Shown here piece by piece: positions 1 to 9,819 of a DNA stretch of 64,000 nucleotides. The stretch is taken from NCBI GenBank assembly GCA_036001465.1, contig DASYUH010000040.1:75466-139465 (forward strand), written 5' to 3'. Position numbers and translations under genes: made by a program. Source of the stretch: Candidatus Polarisedimenticolia bacterium. GTDB lineage: Bacteria > Acidobacteriota > Polarisedimenticolia > Gp22-AA2. Position 1 is the stretch's first letter. Every line of letters begins with the position of its first letter. A model generated the notes under the pieces. The model saw only the letters and a program-made list of their open reading frames with translations, had not been told where the DNA came from and made no database searches.

Positions 1-670
1 CTCCGGCCTCCATCGCCTCACGCGCGTTGGGGGTCACCACGGTCGCGGGCCCGTAGTGCCGGAACAGTCGCATTTTGGGGTCGACGATGACCGGAAGTCG
101 GCGCCTGGACGCCTCGGGCAGGAGGCTCGCCAGGAGCATGGGGGAGAGGGCCCCCTTGTCGTAGTCCGAGACGATCATCCCCTGGACGCCATCGAGAAGC
201 TCCAGCGCCCGTTCCTGCAGTCGACGGGTCACGGGGTCTTCGGGCGGAGTGTCGACCTCGCGGTCCATGCGCACCACGTGCTGTCCGTGGGCGATGACCC
301 GCGTCTTCACGGTCGTGGGCCGGCCGGGGGCCACGACGATCCCCCCGGTGGGAAGCCCTGCCTCCCGGCAGAATGTCTCGATGAGGTCGCCGAAGCGATC
401 GTCGCCGCGCACGCCGGCCGGGATCGCCCGCGCGCCGAGCGCGAGCAGGTTGCTGACCACATTGCCGGCGCCGCCGAGACGGGAGCTCTCGCGTTCCAGG
501 CGGACCACCGGCACGGGGGCTTCGGGTGAGATGCGGGAGACGCCGCCCCACAGGTACTGGTCGATCATCAGGTCGCCGACGACGAGAAGCGTGAGACTGG
601 GAAACCGGGATGTGATGGCTGCGGCGCGCGCGGCGCTCAGATTCGCACCGGGGATCTGCGGGACGCTCAG
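1..670 (-). CDS. hldE: D-glycero-beta-D-manno-heptose-7-phosphate kinase (HldE/RfaE1 kinase domain), N-terminal part, runs off left edge
   Basis: The minus strand reads open from about 670 to the window edge, giving about 220 residues of a PfkB/ribokinase-fold sugar kinase. The N-terminal signature VVGDLMIDQYLWGGVSRISP, followed by EAPVPVV and a GGAGNV substrate loop, matches HldE closely. The enzyme phosphorylates D-glycero-D-manno-heptose 7-phosphate in ADP-heptose synthesis for the LPS core, in line with the heptosyltransferases next door. The C-terminal anion-hole/ATP motif lies outside the window, so whether a nucleotidyltransferase domain follows cannot be seen. The start is unclear: no in-frame ATG, GTG or TTG precedes the conserved N-terminus, and a CTG at 670-668 overlapping the upstream stop is the nearest candidate. 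Confidence 0.85.
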   Translation of the reverse strand, partial: MSVPQIPGANLSAARAAAITSRFPSLTLLVVGDLMIDQYLWGGVSRISPEAPVPVVRLERESSRLGGAGNVVSNLLALGARAIPAGVRGDDRFGDLIETFCREAGLPTGGIVVAPGRPTTVKTRVIAHGQHVVRMDREVDTPPEDPVTRRLQERALELLDGVQGMIVSDYDKGALSPMLLASLLPEASRRRLPVIVDPKMRLFRHYGPATVVTPNAREAMEAG

Positions 671-849
671 GAACCGTCTCCGGGAAGGATGGTGGCCTCC
701 TCCACGAGCATGATCGGGATATCGTCGACGATCGGGTACCGCCTCCGGCACTCGCGGCACACGAGGCCGGTGCCGTCCGGAGTCGGCTTGACCTCCGTTT
801 TGCACAGAGGGCATGCGAGGATTTCGAGAAGTCGCGGGTCGACGGACAT
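667..849 (-). CDS. Trm112/YcaR-like small zinc-ribbon protein (UPF0434)
   Basis: This 60-residue protein has the Trm112/YcaR layout: an N-terminal LLEILACPLCK segment, a second CRECRRRYPI knuckle and the closing DDIPIML motif. The two CxxC pairs should bind one zinc ion. Trm112 proteins activate methyltransferases in eukaryotes and archaea; bacterial YcaR copies often sit with LPS genes and their role is not settled. The ATG at 849 has an AGGAG five bases upstream. The stop overlaps the presumed hldE start, so the two are probably co-transcribed from the promoter at 872-900. Confidence 0.85.
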   Translation of the reverse strand: MSVDPRLLEILACPLCKTEVKPTPDGTGLVCRECRRRYPIVDDIPIMLVEEATILPGDGS

Positions 850-871
850 GAGGCTCCTCTTTCGGCCGCGA

Positions 872-900
872 CTTATAGCCCCGGACGAATTATTTGTCAA
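872..900 (-). promoter_or_regulatory. Sigma70 promoter for ycaR-hldE
   Basis: On the minus strand a perfect TTGACA (900-895) is followed by a 17-bp spacer and TATAAG (877-872), about 23 bp before the ycaR start codon. This is seen directly; its activity is inferred. Confidence 0.75.
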
Positions 901-931
901 ACCACCGTGCGACCACCCCGGGCGATGTAAG

Positions 932-2050
932 ATGCGGATCTTCATGAGCCGCCGGGATCACCGCCTCGACGAGCGCGATCGCGTCCTGCTCATCCGACTG
1001 GGAGCGGTGGGCGACGTCCTGCGGACACTCCCCGCCCTGCACCTGATCCGGAAGACCTTCCCCGCCGTCCACCTGGCCTGGATCGTCGAGGACCTGTCGC
1101 GCGAGCTCCTGGACGGGCACCCCGAAATCGACGAGGTCATCCGGTTCCCGCGCCGCGAGATCCGTGAGACGGCGCGCCGCCCGCGAGCGCTGATGGCCCG
1201 CCTCATCGTGCTCCGCCGGGAGCTGCGCGCGCGACGATTCACGGCCGCCGTCGATTTCCAGGGAAGCCTGAAGAGCGGCGTCCTGGGCCTCCTATCGGGG
1301 GCGCCGCGGCGCATCGGCTTCGCCCCGGGTCATTGCCGGGAGTTCAGCTTCCTTCTCACCAACGAATGGGTGCGCCCGCACGGCCGGCGCCTGAACCGGG
1401 TGGAGAAGAACTGTCTCCTGGCCGAGGCCTTGGGGGCCGCGGGGGACGAGATCGAGGTGGTGCTTCCGGAGCGCCCGGAGGAGGGGCGTCAGGCGGAGTC
1501 GATGGTCCGCTCTCTCAATCCGGGTCGGGCTCCCCTGGCGGTCCTCTCTCCCGGCACCAGCCGCCGGCAGGCCGCCAAGCGATGGCCGCCCGTGTACTTC
1601 GGACGCCTGGCCTCCCTGCTGGCCGGCTCGTCGGGTGCGTTGCCGCTCGTCGTCTTCGGGCCGGGCGAGGAGACGCTCGCCAGGGAGGCCGTGTCGGCGT
1701 CCGGAGGGCGGGCCGTCCTGGCGCCGCCGACCTCCCTGCGGCTTCTGGCTGCCGTCCTTCGGCGGTCGGCCCTGTTCGTGGGCGCCGACACCGGCCCGAT
1801 GCACCTGGCTTGGACTGTCGGGTGCCCGGTCGTCGCGTTGTTCGGACCCACCGATCCGGCCCTGAACGCGCCTCTCGGCCCGATGCATGCCGTCCTGAGA
1901 GAGGGCCGGTCGACGGCCCGCATCAACCCCGACCAGGCGTACGAGGCGGCCCGCCGTCTCCTGCCTCCGCGGTCGCTGGCGCACGCCTCGGGAGCCCCCC
2001 GCCTGTCGCGCGCCGCCCTCTTCGCCGGCGCATCCGGCCCCGGACGATGA
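932..2050 (+). CDS. Glycosyltransferase family 9, heptosyltransferase I-like
   Basis: This 372-residue protein has the two-domain GT-B fold of GT9 ADP-heptose:LPS heptosyltransferases. The N-terminus LLIRLGAVGDVLRTLPAL is typical of WaaC/RfaF. The C-terminal half carries the donor-site segments LSPGTSRRQAAKRWPP and GADTGPMHLAW followed by ALFGPTDP. It should add heptose to the Kdo-lipid A core at the inner membrane. Two in-frame ATGs (932 and 944) are possible and neither has a good Shine-Dalgarno. The last bases overlap the next start as ATGA, implying translational coupling. WaaC versus another GT9 role cannot be decided from sequence alone. Confidence 0.85.
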   Translation: MRIFMSRRDHRLDERDRVLLIRLGAVGDVLRTLPALHLIRKTFPAVHLAWIVEDLSRELLDGHPEIDEVIRFPRREIRETARRPRALMARLIVLRRELRARRFTAAVDFQGSLKSGVLGLLSGAPRRIGFAPGHCREFSFLLTNEWVRPHGRRLNRVEKNCLLAEALGAAGDEIEVVLPERPEEGRQAESMVRSLNPGRAPLAVLSPGTSRRQAAKRWPPVYFGRLASLLAGSSGALPLVVFGPGEETLAREAVSASGGRAVLAPPTSLRLLAAVLRRSALFVGADTGPMHLAWTVGCPVVALFGPTDPALNAPLGPMHAVLREGRSTARINPDQAYEAARRLLPPRSLAHASGAPRLSRAALFAGASGPGR

Positions 2051-3129
2051 GACCGATCGACCCCGCGTCCGTCCGCCGCATCCTGATCCGGGTCAACAAT
2101 TGGATCGGCGACGTGGTGATGATCTCGCCGGCGATGCGCGCCATCCGCGCGCATTTCCGGGAGGCCCGCATCGCCATCCTGGCCAAGAGCTGGGTCCTGG
2201 AAACGCTCTCCGGCGACCCGTTCTACGACGACCTGATCGAGTACGACGACGGCGGCAGGCACCGCGGCGTGATGGGCCGCATGCGGCTCGCGGCGCTGCT
2301 GCGACGGCGGCGCTTCGATCTGGCCATCCTGTTCCAGAAGGCGTTCGATGCGGCGGCCCTGGCCTTTCTCGCGGGGGTCCGTCGGCGCATCGGATATGCC
2401 ACCGATCGCCGCTCCTGGCTGCTCACGCACGCTCTGGATCTCCCGCCACCCGGCACGCACCACATGGAGGCCTTTCTGGGGATCGCCCGGGCCCTCGGAT
2501 GCCCGGTCACCGATCCGCGCCCGGCCTTTCACCTCAGGCAAGAGGACCGCAGGCAGGCGGAGGCGATTCTCGAACGGGCCGGGCTGCTCGGGCATGCCCC
2601 CCTGGTGGCGCTGCACGCGGGAGCCTCGAAGGAGCCGCGGTCCTGGCACCCTGAACGCTTCGGACTGCTGGGGCGCCGCCTGGTGGAGCGACATGCCGCC
2701 CGGATCATCCTGCTGGGGAGCGCGTCCGAGCGCGGCCTCCTGGACCGGGTCGCCGCGGCCATACCGCGGCAGGGAGTGCTCCTGCCTGATCCGATCCTGT
2801 CGATCAAGACCACCGGCGCCGTCCTCGAGCGCTGCCATCTCTTCGTGGGAAACGACAGCGGCCCCATGCATGTGGCGGCGGCCCTGGGCGTTCCCACGGT
2901 CGCGATCTTCGGACCCGGGACGCCCGGGAAAACGGCGCCCGCCGCGGCGCGCGCCCCCGTCGTGGCGATCTCCAAGGACTACCCCTGCTCCCCGTGCCGG
3001 CAGGATTTCTTCCGGGAGTGTCCCCCCTCGCCGGCCGGCAGGCCGTTCTGTCTGGAGGAGATCTCGGTCGAGGAGGTCGAGCGCGCCGCGGCCGGGCTAC
3101 TCGAGGGGGCGCGCCAGCCGGTCTTCTGA
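2047..3129 (+). CDS. waaF: ADP-heptose:LPS heptosyltransferase II (WaaF-like)
   Basis: This is a 360-residue GT9 protein. Its N-terminus RILIRVNNWIGDVVMISPAM matches WaaF, the second inner-core heptosyltransferase. Donor-site motifs GASKEPRSWHPERF and VGNDSGPMHVAAALGVP lie in the C-terminal Rossmann domain. A small cysteine cluster near the C-terminus (CSPC, then C and C within 40 residues) is common in WaaF. It starts at an ATG overlapping the upstream GT9 stop. Its end overlaps the convergent Kdo-kinase gene by about 30 bp. Together with hldE and the Kdo kinase it makes a small LPS inner-core block. Confidence 0.9.
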   Translation: MRPIDPASVRRILIRVNNWIGDVVMISPAMRAIRAHFREARIAILAKSWVLETLSGDPFYDDLIEYDDGGRHRGVMGRMRLAALLRRRRFDLAILFQKAFDAAALAFLAGVRRRIGYATDRRSWLLTHALDLPPPGTHHMEAFLGIARALGCPVTDPRPAFHLRQEDRRQAEAILERAGLLGHAPLVALHAGASKEPRSWHPERFGLLGRRLVERHAARIILLGSASERGLLDRVAAAIPRQGVLLPDPILSIKTTGAVLERCHLFVGNDSGPMHVAAALGVPTVAIFGPGTPGKTAPAAARAPVVAISKDYPCSPCRQDFFRECPPSPAGRPFCLEEISVEEVERAAAGLLEGARQPVF

Positions 3130-3975
3130 ACGCAGGAGCTCGCGCAGGCGCCACGCGAGCCGCCGCGCTCCGAGGCGCCTGCGGTAGCGGCCCAGTCGCG
3201 TGGCGAGCAGGAGCACAAGCGCGCGATCGCCGCGGGCATAGCCCAGGAGGAAGCGGACCTCTTCCCGAGGGGTCAGCCGGTGGGGTCCGGCCACCCACTT
3301 CTCGCAGGAGCGCACGAGTCGGGCGAGTGCCTGGATGCGGCCGCCCGCACGGATCGGGTCGGCGAACCGGCCCCGCTCGAGGTCGACCACGAAGAGCGTC
3401 TCTCCGGCAGGACCTCTCCCCCAGACCAGGTTGGCCAGGTTCAGGTCGGCATGCTCGAAACCGGCATCATGCATGTCGCGCAGGACGCCGGCGGTCCGGT
3501 CGAGAATCTCCCTTCGCCGGGCTCCGGAGAGGGGCTCCCCTGCCAGGCCGTGCAGGTTCCGGGCGTCCGGGATTTCCCGGGCGACAATCGCCTGGGCGTG
3601 CAGGATCCCGGCCACCCGTCGAGTGCCGACCGCCAGGATCTCGGGCGTCGGCACGCCCGCCTGCGCCAGACGCACCGAGGCACGCAGCTGATCGATGGCG
3701 CGACGTCTTCCCAGGTAGAGCCCGCCGAAAAGGGGGCCGAGGAGGCCCCCATGGAGCGCTCGTTTGCCGACGGCGGGGATCCCCGCGAGCGTGAGCCGCG
3801 CCAGGGGCCCGCGCCCGGAGCCCGCCGCCGTCTGTCGCGCTCCCGCTCCCGACAGGATGAAGTCGGCCTCTCCCCTCGCGATCGCCGCGGCGCAGGCCCG
3901 CCTCGCGATCCAGTCCCCGGCGGCGGAGCGGACCTCGACGCAGTCGGGCGGCAGGCCGGGAACCCGATGGCCCAC
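3097..3975 (-). CDS. Lipopolysaccharide kinase, Kdo kinase (KdkA/WaaP)-like
   Basis: This 292-residue protein is an eukaryotic-like lipopolysaccharide kinase. It has the glycine-rich segment HGGLLGPLFGGLYLG, the catalytic loop GFEHADLNLANLVW (Asp plus Asn) and the metal-binding FVVDLERGRF. KdkA phosphorylates Kdo in the LPS inner core on the cytoplasmic side. I chose the GTG at 3975 because an AGGAGGAG lies 6 bases before it; a longer reading would run into tatC. The gene converges on waaF with overlapping 3' ends and follows tatC on the same strand. Confidence 0.82.
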   Translation of the reverse strand: MGHRVPGLPPDCVEVRSAAGDWIARRACAAAIARGEADFILSGAGARQTAAGSGRGPLARLTLAGIPAVGKRALHGGLLGPLFGGLYLGRRRAIDQLRASVRLAQAGVPTPEILAVGTRRVAGILHAQAIVAREIPDARNLHGLAGEPLSGARRREILDRTAGVLRDMHDAGFEHADLNLANLVWGRGPAGETLFVVDLERGRFADPIRAGGRIQALARLVRSCEKWVAGPHRLTPREEVRFLLGYARGDRALVLLLATRLGRYRRRLGARRLAWRLRELLRSEDRLARPLE

Positions 3976-4010
3976 GCGATCTCCTCCTGGGTGGTCCTGC
4001 GTGTCGGGGC

Positions 4011-4778
4011 TCACTCCTCCCCGGCCCCCGGCCGGGCGGCGGGCTCTCGCCCGAAGACGTGGGCCACGAGGATGCCGATGAGATACAGGACGATCATCGG
4101 GCCGGCGAACAGGCATTGGGTCACGACGTCGGGCGTCGGCGTGATCAAGGCGGCGACGATGAAGATGATCAGGACGGCGTATTTCAGATTGCGCCACAGG
4201 AACCCGGCGGTGATCAGCCTCAGCCGGGCGAGAAAGTAGATCACGGTCGGGAGCTCGAACACCAGGCCCATCCCGAGCACGATCTTGCTCTCGAAGCTGA
4301 ACAGGCTGCTGATGCGCAGCGCCGGCGTGAATCCCTCCGCCACGCCGAGGAGGAACCGACAGGCCGCCGGGAATCCCACGTAATAGCCGAACGCTCCGCC
4401 CAGCAGGAAGAAGAGCGTGGCGAACACCACGAACGGCAGGGCGTAGTGGCGTTCCCCCGGGTAGAGCCCCGGCCTGATGAAGGCCCAGACCTGGTACAGC
4501 ACGAACGGCGATGCGAGGAACAGCGCCACCAGGAAGGACACCTTCATGTACAGAAGGAACGGCTCGGCCACCTCGAGGAAGACCGGCTTTTGATCCCCCA
4601 GGAGCGGCCGGATGGGTGCCAGGAAAAAGCCCAGGATCTGCCGGGAATAGGCGAGCGCCAGGGCGAAGGCGACCGCGATCGCGACAACCGACCGCAGCAA
4701 CCGCTTCCGGAGCTCCTCCAGGTGCTCCAGGAAGCTCATGGTCGGCAGGTCAGGTGTGCTCGTCCCGCGCTTTGGCAT
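4011..4778 (-). CDS. tatC: Sec-independent protein translocase TatC
   Basis: This protein of about 255 residues has six predicted membrane segments and the signature cytoplasmic N-terminus SFLEHLEELRKRLLRS. The conserved periplasmic loop segment SPFVLYQVWAFIRPGLYP-GER and the Phe/Glu-containing loop before the third helix are present. TatC is the twin-arginine signal receptor of the Tat pathway. The start is either ATG 4778, overlapping the tatA 3' end by about 30 bp, or ATG 4739; neither has a strong ribosome-binding site. The tatA-tatC pair probably forms one transcript. Confidence 0.93.
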   Translation of the reverse strand: MPKRGTSTPDLPTMSFLEHLEELRKRLLRSVVAIAVAFALALAYSRQILGFFLAPIRPLLGDQKPVFLEVAEPFLLYMKVSFLVALFLASPFVLYQVWAFIRPGLYPGERHYALPFVVFATLFFLLGGAFGYYVGFPAACRFLLGVAEGFTPALRISSLFSFESKIVLGMGLVFELPTVIYFLARLRLITAGFLWRNLKYAVLIIFIVAALITPTPDVVTQCLFAGPMIVLYLIGILVAHVFGREPAARPGAGEE

Positions 4779-5022
4779 CGTCTGCCGGGGCCTCATCCGG
4801 CTTCGCGGACGGGTCGGTCGGAGGCTTGTCCGCGGGAGGCTTGAGCTCCGCCCGGGCCACCTCGGCGTCGAGCGTGTCGCGCATGTCGGTGGCCGCCTTG
4901 CGGAACTCCGCGATCCCCTTGCCGAGAGTGCGTCCCAGATCGGACAGCCGCCGGGGTCCAAAAATGAGGAGGGCGATGGCGAAGATGACCAGCAGTTCCG
5001 GGCCGCCAATCGAGCCGAACAT
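4750..5022 (-). CDS. tatA: Twin-arginine translocase subunit TatA/TatB
   Basis: This is a 90-residue protein with one N-terminal membrane helix (GGPELLVIFAIALLIFGPRR), the FGP hinge, and an amphipathic helix LSDLGRTLGKGIAEFRKA. A Pro/Lys/Asp-rich cytoplasmic tail follows. The Glu in the membrane helix and the spacing to the hinge fit either TatA or TatB; with one copy here it may serve both roles. The ATG at 5022 is preceded by GGGAGGG at about 8 bases. A longer upstream reading is not needed. tatC follows with a short overlap. Confidence 0.9.
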   Translation of the reverse strand: MFGSIGGPELLVIFAIALLIFGPRRLSDLGRTLGKGIAEFRKAATDMRDTLDAEVARAELKPPADKPPTDPSAKPDEAPADDAKARDEHT

Positions 5023-5188
5023 GCCGCATCCCTCCCGATCCGCCGGCACGACGGGGGTTGCGAGGCCGCTCCGGAGCCGCACGACGGAGCCGACATCTTA
5101 GCACCATCGTCAGCCCGGCGCCGGGGCGCGACACGCCACGGACGCTCCACCGGGGCAACGGAAATAAGTGCTCTATTTCCATCGTTTC

Positions 5189-5217
5189 TTTACACGGGCC
5201 GGATCGGGCACTATAAT
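5189..5217 (+). promoter_or_regulatory. Sigma70 promoter of the S41 protease gene
   Basis: TTTACA (5189-5194), a 17-bp spacer and a perfect TATAAT (5212-5217). The expected transcription start near 5224 leaves only about a dozen bases before the ATG at 5236, and no Shine-Dalgarno is visible, so the message may be almost leaderless. Confidence 0.8.
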
Positions 5218-5235
5218 TTGCCTACAGTGCCATTG

Positions 5236-6816
5236 ATGGAGACGCGGGTGCGCCGGAAAGCGGTTCTGGGAGGATTGGCTTTCATCATCGCCGGCGGGCT
5301 CGCCGGCGGGCTGCTCGGCGGCCGTGCCTCGACGGTGTCGGAGAGGACGGGCGAGCAGCTCTCCACCTACACCCACCTCCTCAGCATGGTCCAGACGCGC
5401 GCCGCCGACGCCGTCGATTCGCGCGTGGCGATCGAGGGATCGATCCGCGGCATGCTCCGGACCATGGATCCCCACTCCAATTACCTCGATCCCGACGACT
5501 ACAAGCACATGATCGAGGAGCAGCAGGGGAGCTTCTCGGGGCTCGGGATCGTGATCTCGAAGCCGTCCAATGACAAACCTCTCACCGTCATCTCCCCGCT
5601 CGAAGGGACCCCGGCATGGAACGCCGGCATTCGCGCCGGAGACATCATCTCCCAGATCGAGGGGGTGGATACCCTCGACATGACGATCGACGACGCGCTG
5701 CGCCGGTTGAAAGGCCCGAAGGGGACGCGCGTGACCATCACCGTGACCCGGCCGGGCGACCTGGAGGTCCTGCATTTCACGATCACCCGCGACGACATCC
5801 CCACGAACAGCATCCGCCAATCGTTCATGGTGAGGCCAGGCGTCGGCTACGTGAAGATCGAGAACTTCACCCGCACGACCGACAGGGAGCTCGAGGAGAG
5901 GGTGCGCGCGCTGCAGAGCCAGGGCCTGACGCGGCTCATCCTCGATCTGCGGCGCAATCCGGGAGGCCTGCTCGAGCAGGCGGTCCGGGTCGCCGATCGG
6001 TTCCTGCGGAAGGACCAGCTCATCGTGTACACGCACGGCCGCATCAGCGGTGCCGATCAGGAGTACAAGGCCACGGGTGCCGGCAACCCGATTAACCTGC
6101 CGCTGGTCGTGCTGGTCGACAAGTTCAGCGCCAGTGCCTCCGAGATCGTCGCCGGCGCGATCCAGGACCACGACCGCGGCCTCATCGTGGGTGAAACCAC
6201 CTGGGGCAAGGGGCTGGTGCAGACGGTCTACCCGCTCAGCCAGGACGCCGCGCTGGCCCTCACGACGGCGCGCTACTACACGCCGAGCGGGCGCCTCATC
6301 CAGCGCGACTACAACTCCCTCGAGGACTACCTGTCGCACGAGGAGAGCGACCAGGAGCTGATCAGCCTCTCGAAGGACATCCGGCGCACCGATGCGGGTC
6401 GGACCGTCTACGGCGGGGGGGGCATCCGTCCCGACGTCGTGGTGACCGATCCGACGCCGCCGTTCATCGACCAGCTCGAGCGCGCCCAGATTTTTTTCCA
6501 CTTCGCCGTGGACTTCAATTCCCGGCACAAGGGGACCCAGCGGGCCTTCGACGTGACGCCAGCGGTGATCGCGGAGTTTCAGGAGTTCCTGAAGGCCCGC
6601 AAGGTGAAGTGGTCGCCCGCCGACATCGAGGCGAACGGCGATAGGCTCAGGGGGGAGATCAAGGAAGCGATCGTCCTGGCGCTCTGGGGCCTGGAGGAGT
6701 CCTACAAGGTGCACGCCGAAATCGATCTCCAGCTCCTGAAGGCGCTGGATCTCTTTCCCCAGGCGCAGGAGCTGGCCGCTCTCGGCGGGTCCCCGCCGCC
6801 TGCCCGGGAGCACTGA
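5236..6816 (+). CDS. C-terminal processing peptidase, S41 family
   Basis: This 526-residue protein has an N-terminal membrane anchor or signal (about residues 8-30), then a PDZ domain (about 100-180; GLGIVI, GTPAWNAGIRAGDIISQIEG). The tail-specific protease domain carries SASASE at residues 298-303 and the general-base lysine K325 in ETTWGKG. S41 CTPases cut periplasmic proteins at their C-termini. About 150 extra C-terminal residues follow the usual GGGIRPDV end and look mostly helical. The ATG at 5236 (or GTG at 5227) follows the promoter at 5189-5217. Confidence 0.92.
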   Translation: METRVRRKAVLGGLAFIIAGGLAGGLLGGRASTVSERTGEQLSTYTHLLSMVQTRAADAVDSRVAIEGSIRGMLRTMDPHSNYLDPDDYKHMIEEQQGSFSGLGIVISKPSNDKPLTVISPLEGTPAWNAGIRAGDIISQIEGVDTLDMTIDDALRRLKGPKGTRVTITVTRPGDLEVLHFTITRDDIPTNSIRQSFMVRPGVGYVKIENFTRTTDRELEERVRALQSQGLTRLILDLRRNPGGLLEQAVRVADRFLRKDQLIVYTHGRISGADQEYKATGAGNPINLPLVVLVDKFSASASEIVAGAIQDHDRGLIVGETTWGKGLVQTVYPLSQDAALALTTARYYTPSGRLIQRDYNSLEDYLSHEESDQELISLSKDIRRTDAGRTVYGGGGIRPDVVVTDPTPPFIDQLERAQIFFHFAVDFNSRHKGTQRAFDVTPAVIAEFQEFLKARKVKWSPADIEANGDRLRGEIKEAIVLALWGLEESYKVHAEIDLQLLKALDLFPQAQELAALGGSPPPAREH

Positions 6817-6852
6817 GGACCGGCCGCCCCACCTGTCCGGCCCGCAAGCCCC

Positions 6853-7515
6853 TCAGTTCATGCCCGGCTGGTGCAGGTTCTCCGCGAATGGCCGCCGGTG
6901 AAAGCTCCTGATTTCGGCCCGGCGCCTCTCGACGGGCAACCTCTCCAGGCGCCTGAGATACCTCCAGGCGAGGCGCGCCGCGTCGCGATAGCGGGCCTCC
7001 TCCACTCCTTCGTCCGAGGCATATCTCTCGAAGAGGTGGTGCCGCGCCCACTGCTTCAGCGCCTCATCGACCTTGACCCGGCCCGTCTGCTTTCCCAGGA
7101 AGTGCATGACGGTGAGGTATTTGGTGACGTTGGCGTGGTGTTCCAGCTCGAGCAGACTCACCGTCCTCCCCTCGACCGCGCGGCTCGCCAGGGTCAGGAG
7201 GTGGTCGACCTCCTCCACGAGAATCGCGAAGGCGCTGATGTTGATGTCCCCCAACCCGTTGATGGGATTGAACCTCTCGAGATGGCGGACGAGGGCGTCC
7301 GGGTAGTAGACGACGGCCCGCACCGATTCGCCGGATTGCCGCACGAGGAGCCTGGCCCCCGCCTGCCCGGACGGGTCGTGCGAGCCGCCGTAGAGCTTTC
7401 TAAACCCTTGATCTCCCACAATATAGGGCCCGACCTCTCCGATGACTTGCGTGAGGCCGTAGGTCCTCTGGATGATCGACCTGATGACTTCGACGAGCGG
7501 CCGGCCGTGGGTCAT
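6853..7515 (-). CDS. Conserved protein of unknown function
   Basis: This 220-residue soluble protein has no signal peptide or membrane segment. The N-terminal half (TYGLTQVIGEVGPYIVGDQG) looks alpha/beta. The C-terminal half is helical, with a histidine/glutamate-rich stretch (EVDHLL, then LELEHHANVTKYL) that could hold a metal or form a helical bundle. I do not recognise the family. It lies between the S41 protease and the divergent groES promoter. Base composition and codon use look native. Confidence 0.7.
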   Translation of the reverse strand: MTHGRPLVEVIRSIIQRTYGLTQVIGEVGPYIVGDQGFRKLYGGSHDPSGQAGARLLVRQSGESVRAVVYYPDALVRHLERFNPINGLGDINISAFAILVEEVDHLLTLASRAVEGRTVSLLELEHHANVTKYLTVMHFLGKQTGRVKVDEALKQWARHHLFERYASDEGVEEARYRDAARLAWRYLRRLERLPVERRRAEIRSFHRRPFAENLHQPGMN

Positions 7516-7578
7516 GCATCCCCCTGGGACTGCTGTCTCTCGTGAGCCAGTATAGGGCCGGAAATGCGCGATTGGCTA

Positions 7579-7607
7579 TTGACAAGCCGGGAGGGCCTGG
7601 CTATCAT
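7579..7607 (+). promoter_or_regulatory. Sigma70 promoter of groES-groEL
   Basis: Perfect TTGACA (7579-7584), 17-bp spacer, TATCAT (7602-7607). The -10 abuts the CIRCE operator, the standard geometry for HrcA repression. Confidence 0.88.
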
Positions 7608-7633
7608 TAGCACTCTGTCGCATCGAGTGCTAG
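7607..7633 (+). promoter_or_regulatory. CIRCE operator (HrcA-binding inverted repeat)
   Basis: TTAGCACTC, nine bases, GAGTGCTAG: the canonical CIRCE palindrome with one mismatch in the last base of the right arm. It overlaps the start of the groES transcript. This implies an HrcA repressor elsewhere in the genome, since none is encoded here. Confidence 0.95.
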
Positions 7634-7706
7634 CAGGACCGGATTGTCAACAAGAGTCGCTGACCCGGGATACGCCAGGGTCAAAACCCAGCAGGAGGGA
7701 TACACG

Positions 7707-7994
7707 ATGAAAGTGAAGCCTCTGCACGACCGCATCCTCGTCAAGAGGGTGGAGGCCGAGGAGAAGGTCAAGGGCGGCATCATCATCCCGGACACGGCCA
7801 AGGAGAAGCCGCTGGAGGGGAAGGTGGTCGCGGTCGGGGCCGGACGCCTCGACGACAACGGCAAGCGGATTCCGCTCGACGTCAAGGTCGGGGATCGCGT
7901 GCTGATCGGCAAGTACGCCGGAACCGAAATCAAGATCGAGGACGTGGAGCACGTCATCGTCCGGGAAGAGGAAGTCCTCGGAGTCATCGGCTGA
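7707..7994 (+). CDS. groES: Co-chaperonin GroES
   Basis: This is a 95-residue GroES of standard length. It starts [16 protein letters not shown] and has the mobile-loop segment [14 protein letters not shown] and the C-terminal strand [16 protein letters not shown]. It caps the GroEL cage during ATP-driven folding in the cytoplasm. A GGAGGG lies about 7 bases before the ATG. It is followed 56 bp later by groEL in one CIRCE-controlled operon. Confidence 0.97.
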   Translation: MKVKPLHDRILVKRVEAEEKVKGGIIIPDTAKEKPLEGKVVAVGAGRLDDNGKRIPLDVKVGDRVLIGKYAGTEIKIEDVEHVIVREEEVLGVIG

Positions 7995-8035
7995 TCGAGG
8001 CCTCGGCCCCGTCACCCTGCAGTTCAAAAACTTAA

Positions 8036-9685
<1,650 letters not shown>

Positions 9686-9750
9686 TCCCCCGCGGCCGGA
9701 TGCATGTTACCCGGCCGCACGGATCGAGTCACCGTCGTTCCGGAAAGTCA

Positions 9751-9782
9751 GAGCCCCTCGCGTTGCGAGGGGCTCTTTTTTT
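9751..9782 (+). terminator. Rho-independent terminator after groEL
   Basis: A perfect 11-bp stem (9751-9761 with 9765-9775), a 3-base GTT loop, then seven T residues. Confidence 0.95.
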
Positions 9783-9819
9783 GTCCGGGAGACTGCCTGT
9801 CGGGGGATCCGGCCGGCGC

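Noticed and set aside
5173-6813. A 546-residue frame antisense to the S41 protease
   Set aside because: The sense strand has PDZ and S41 motifs plus a consensus promoter; the antisense frame has no domain or ribosome-binding site.
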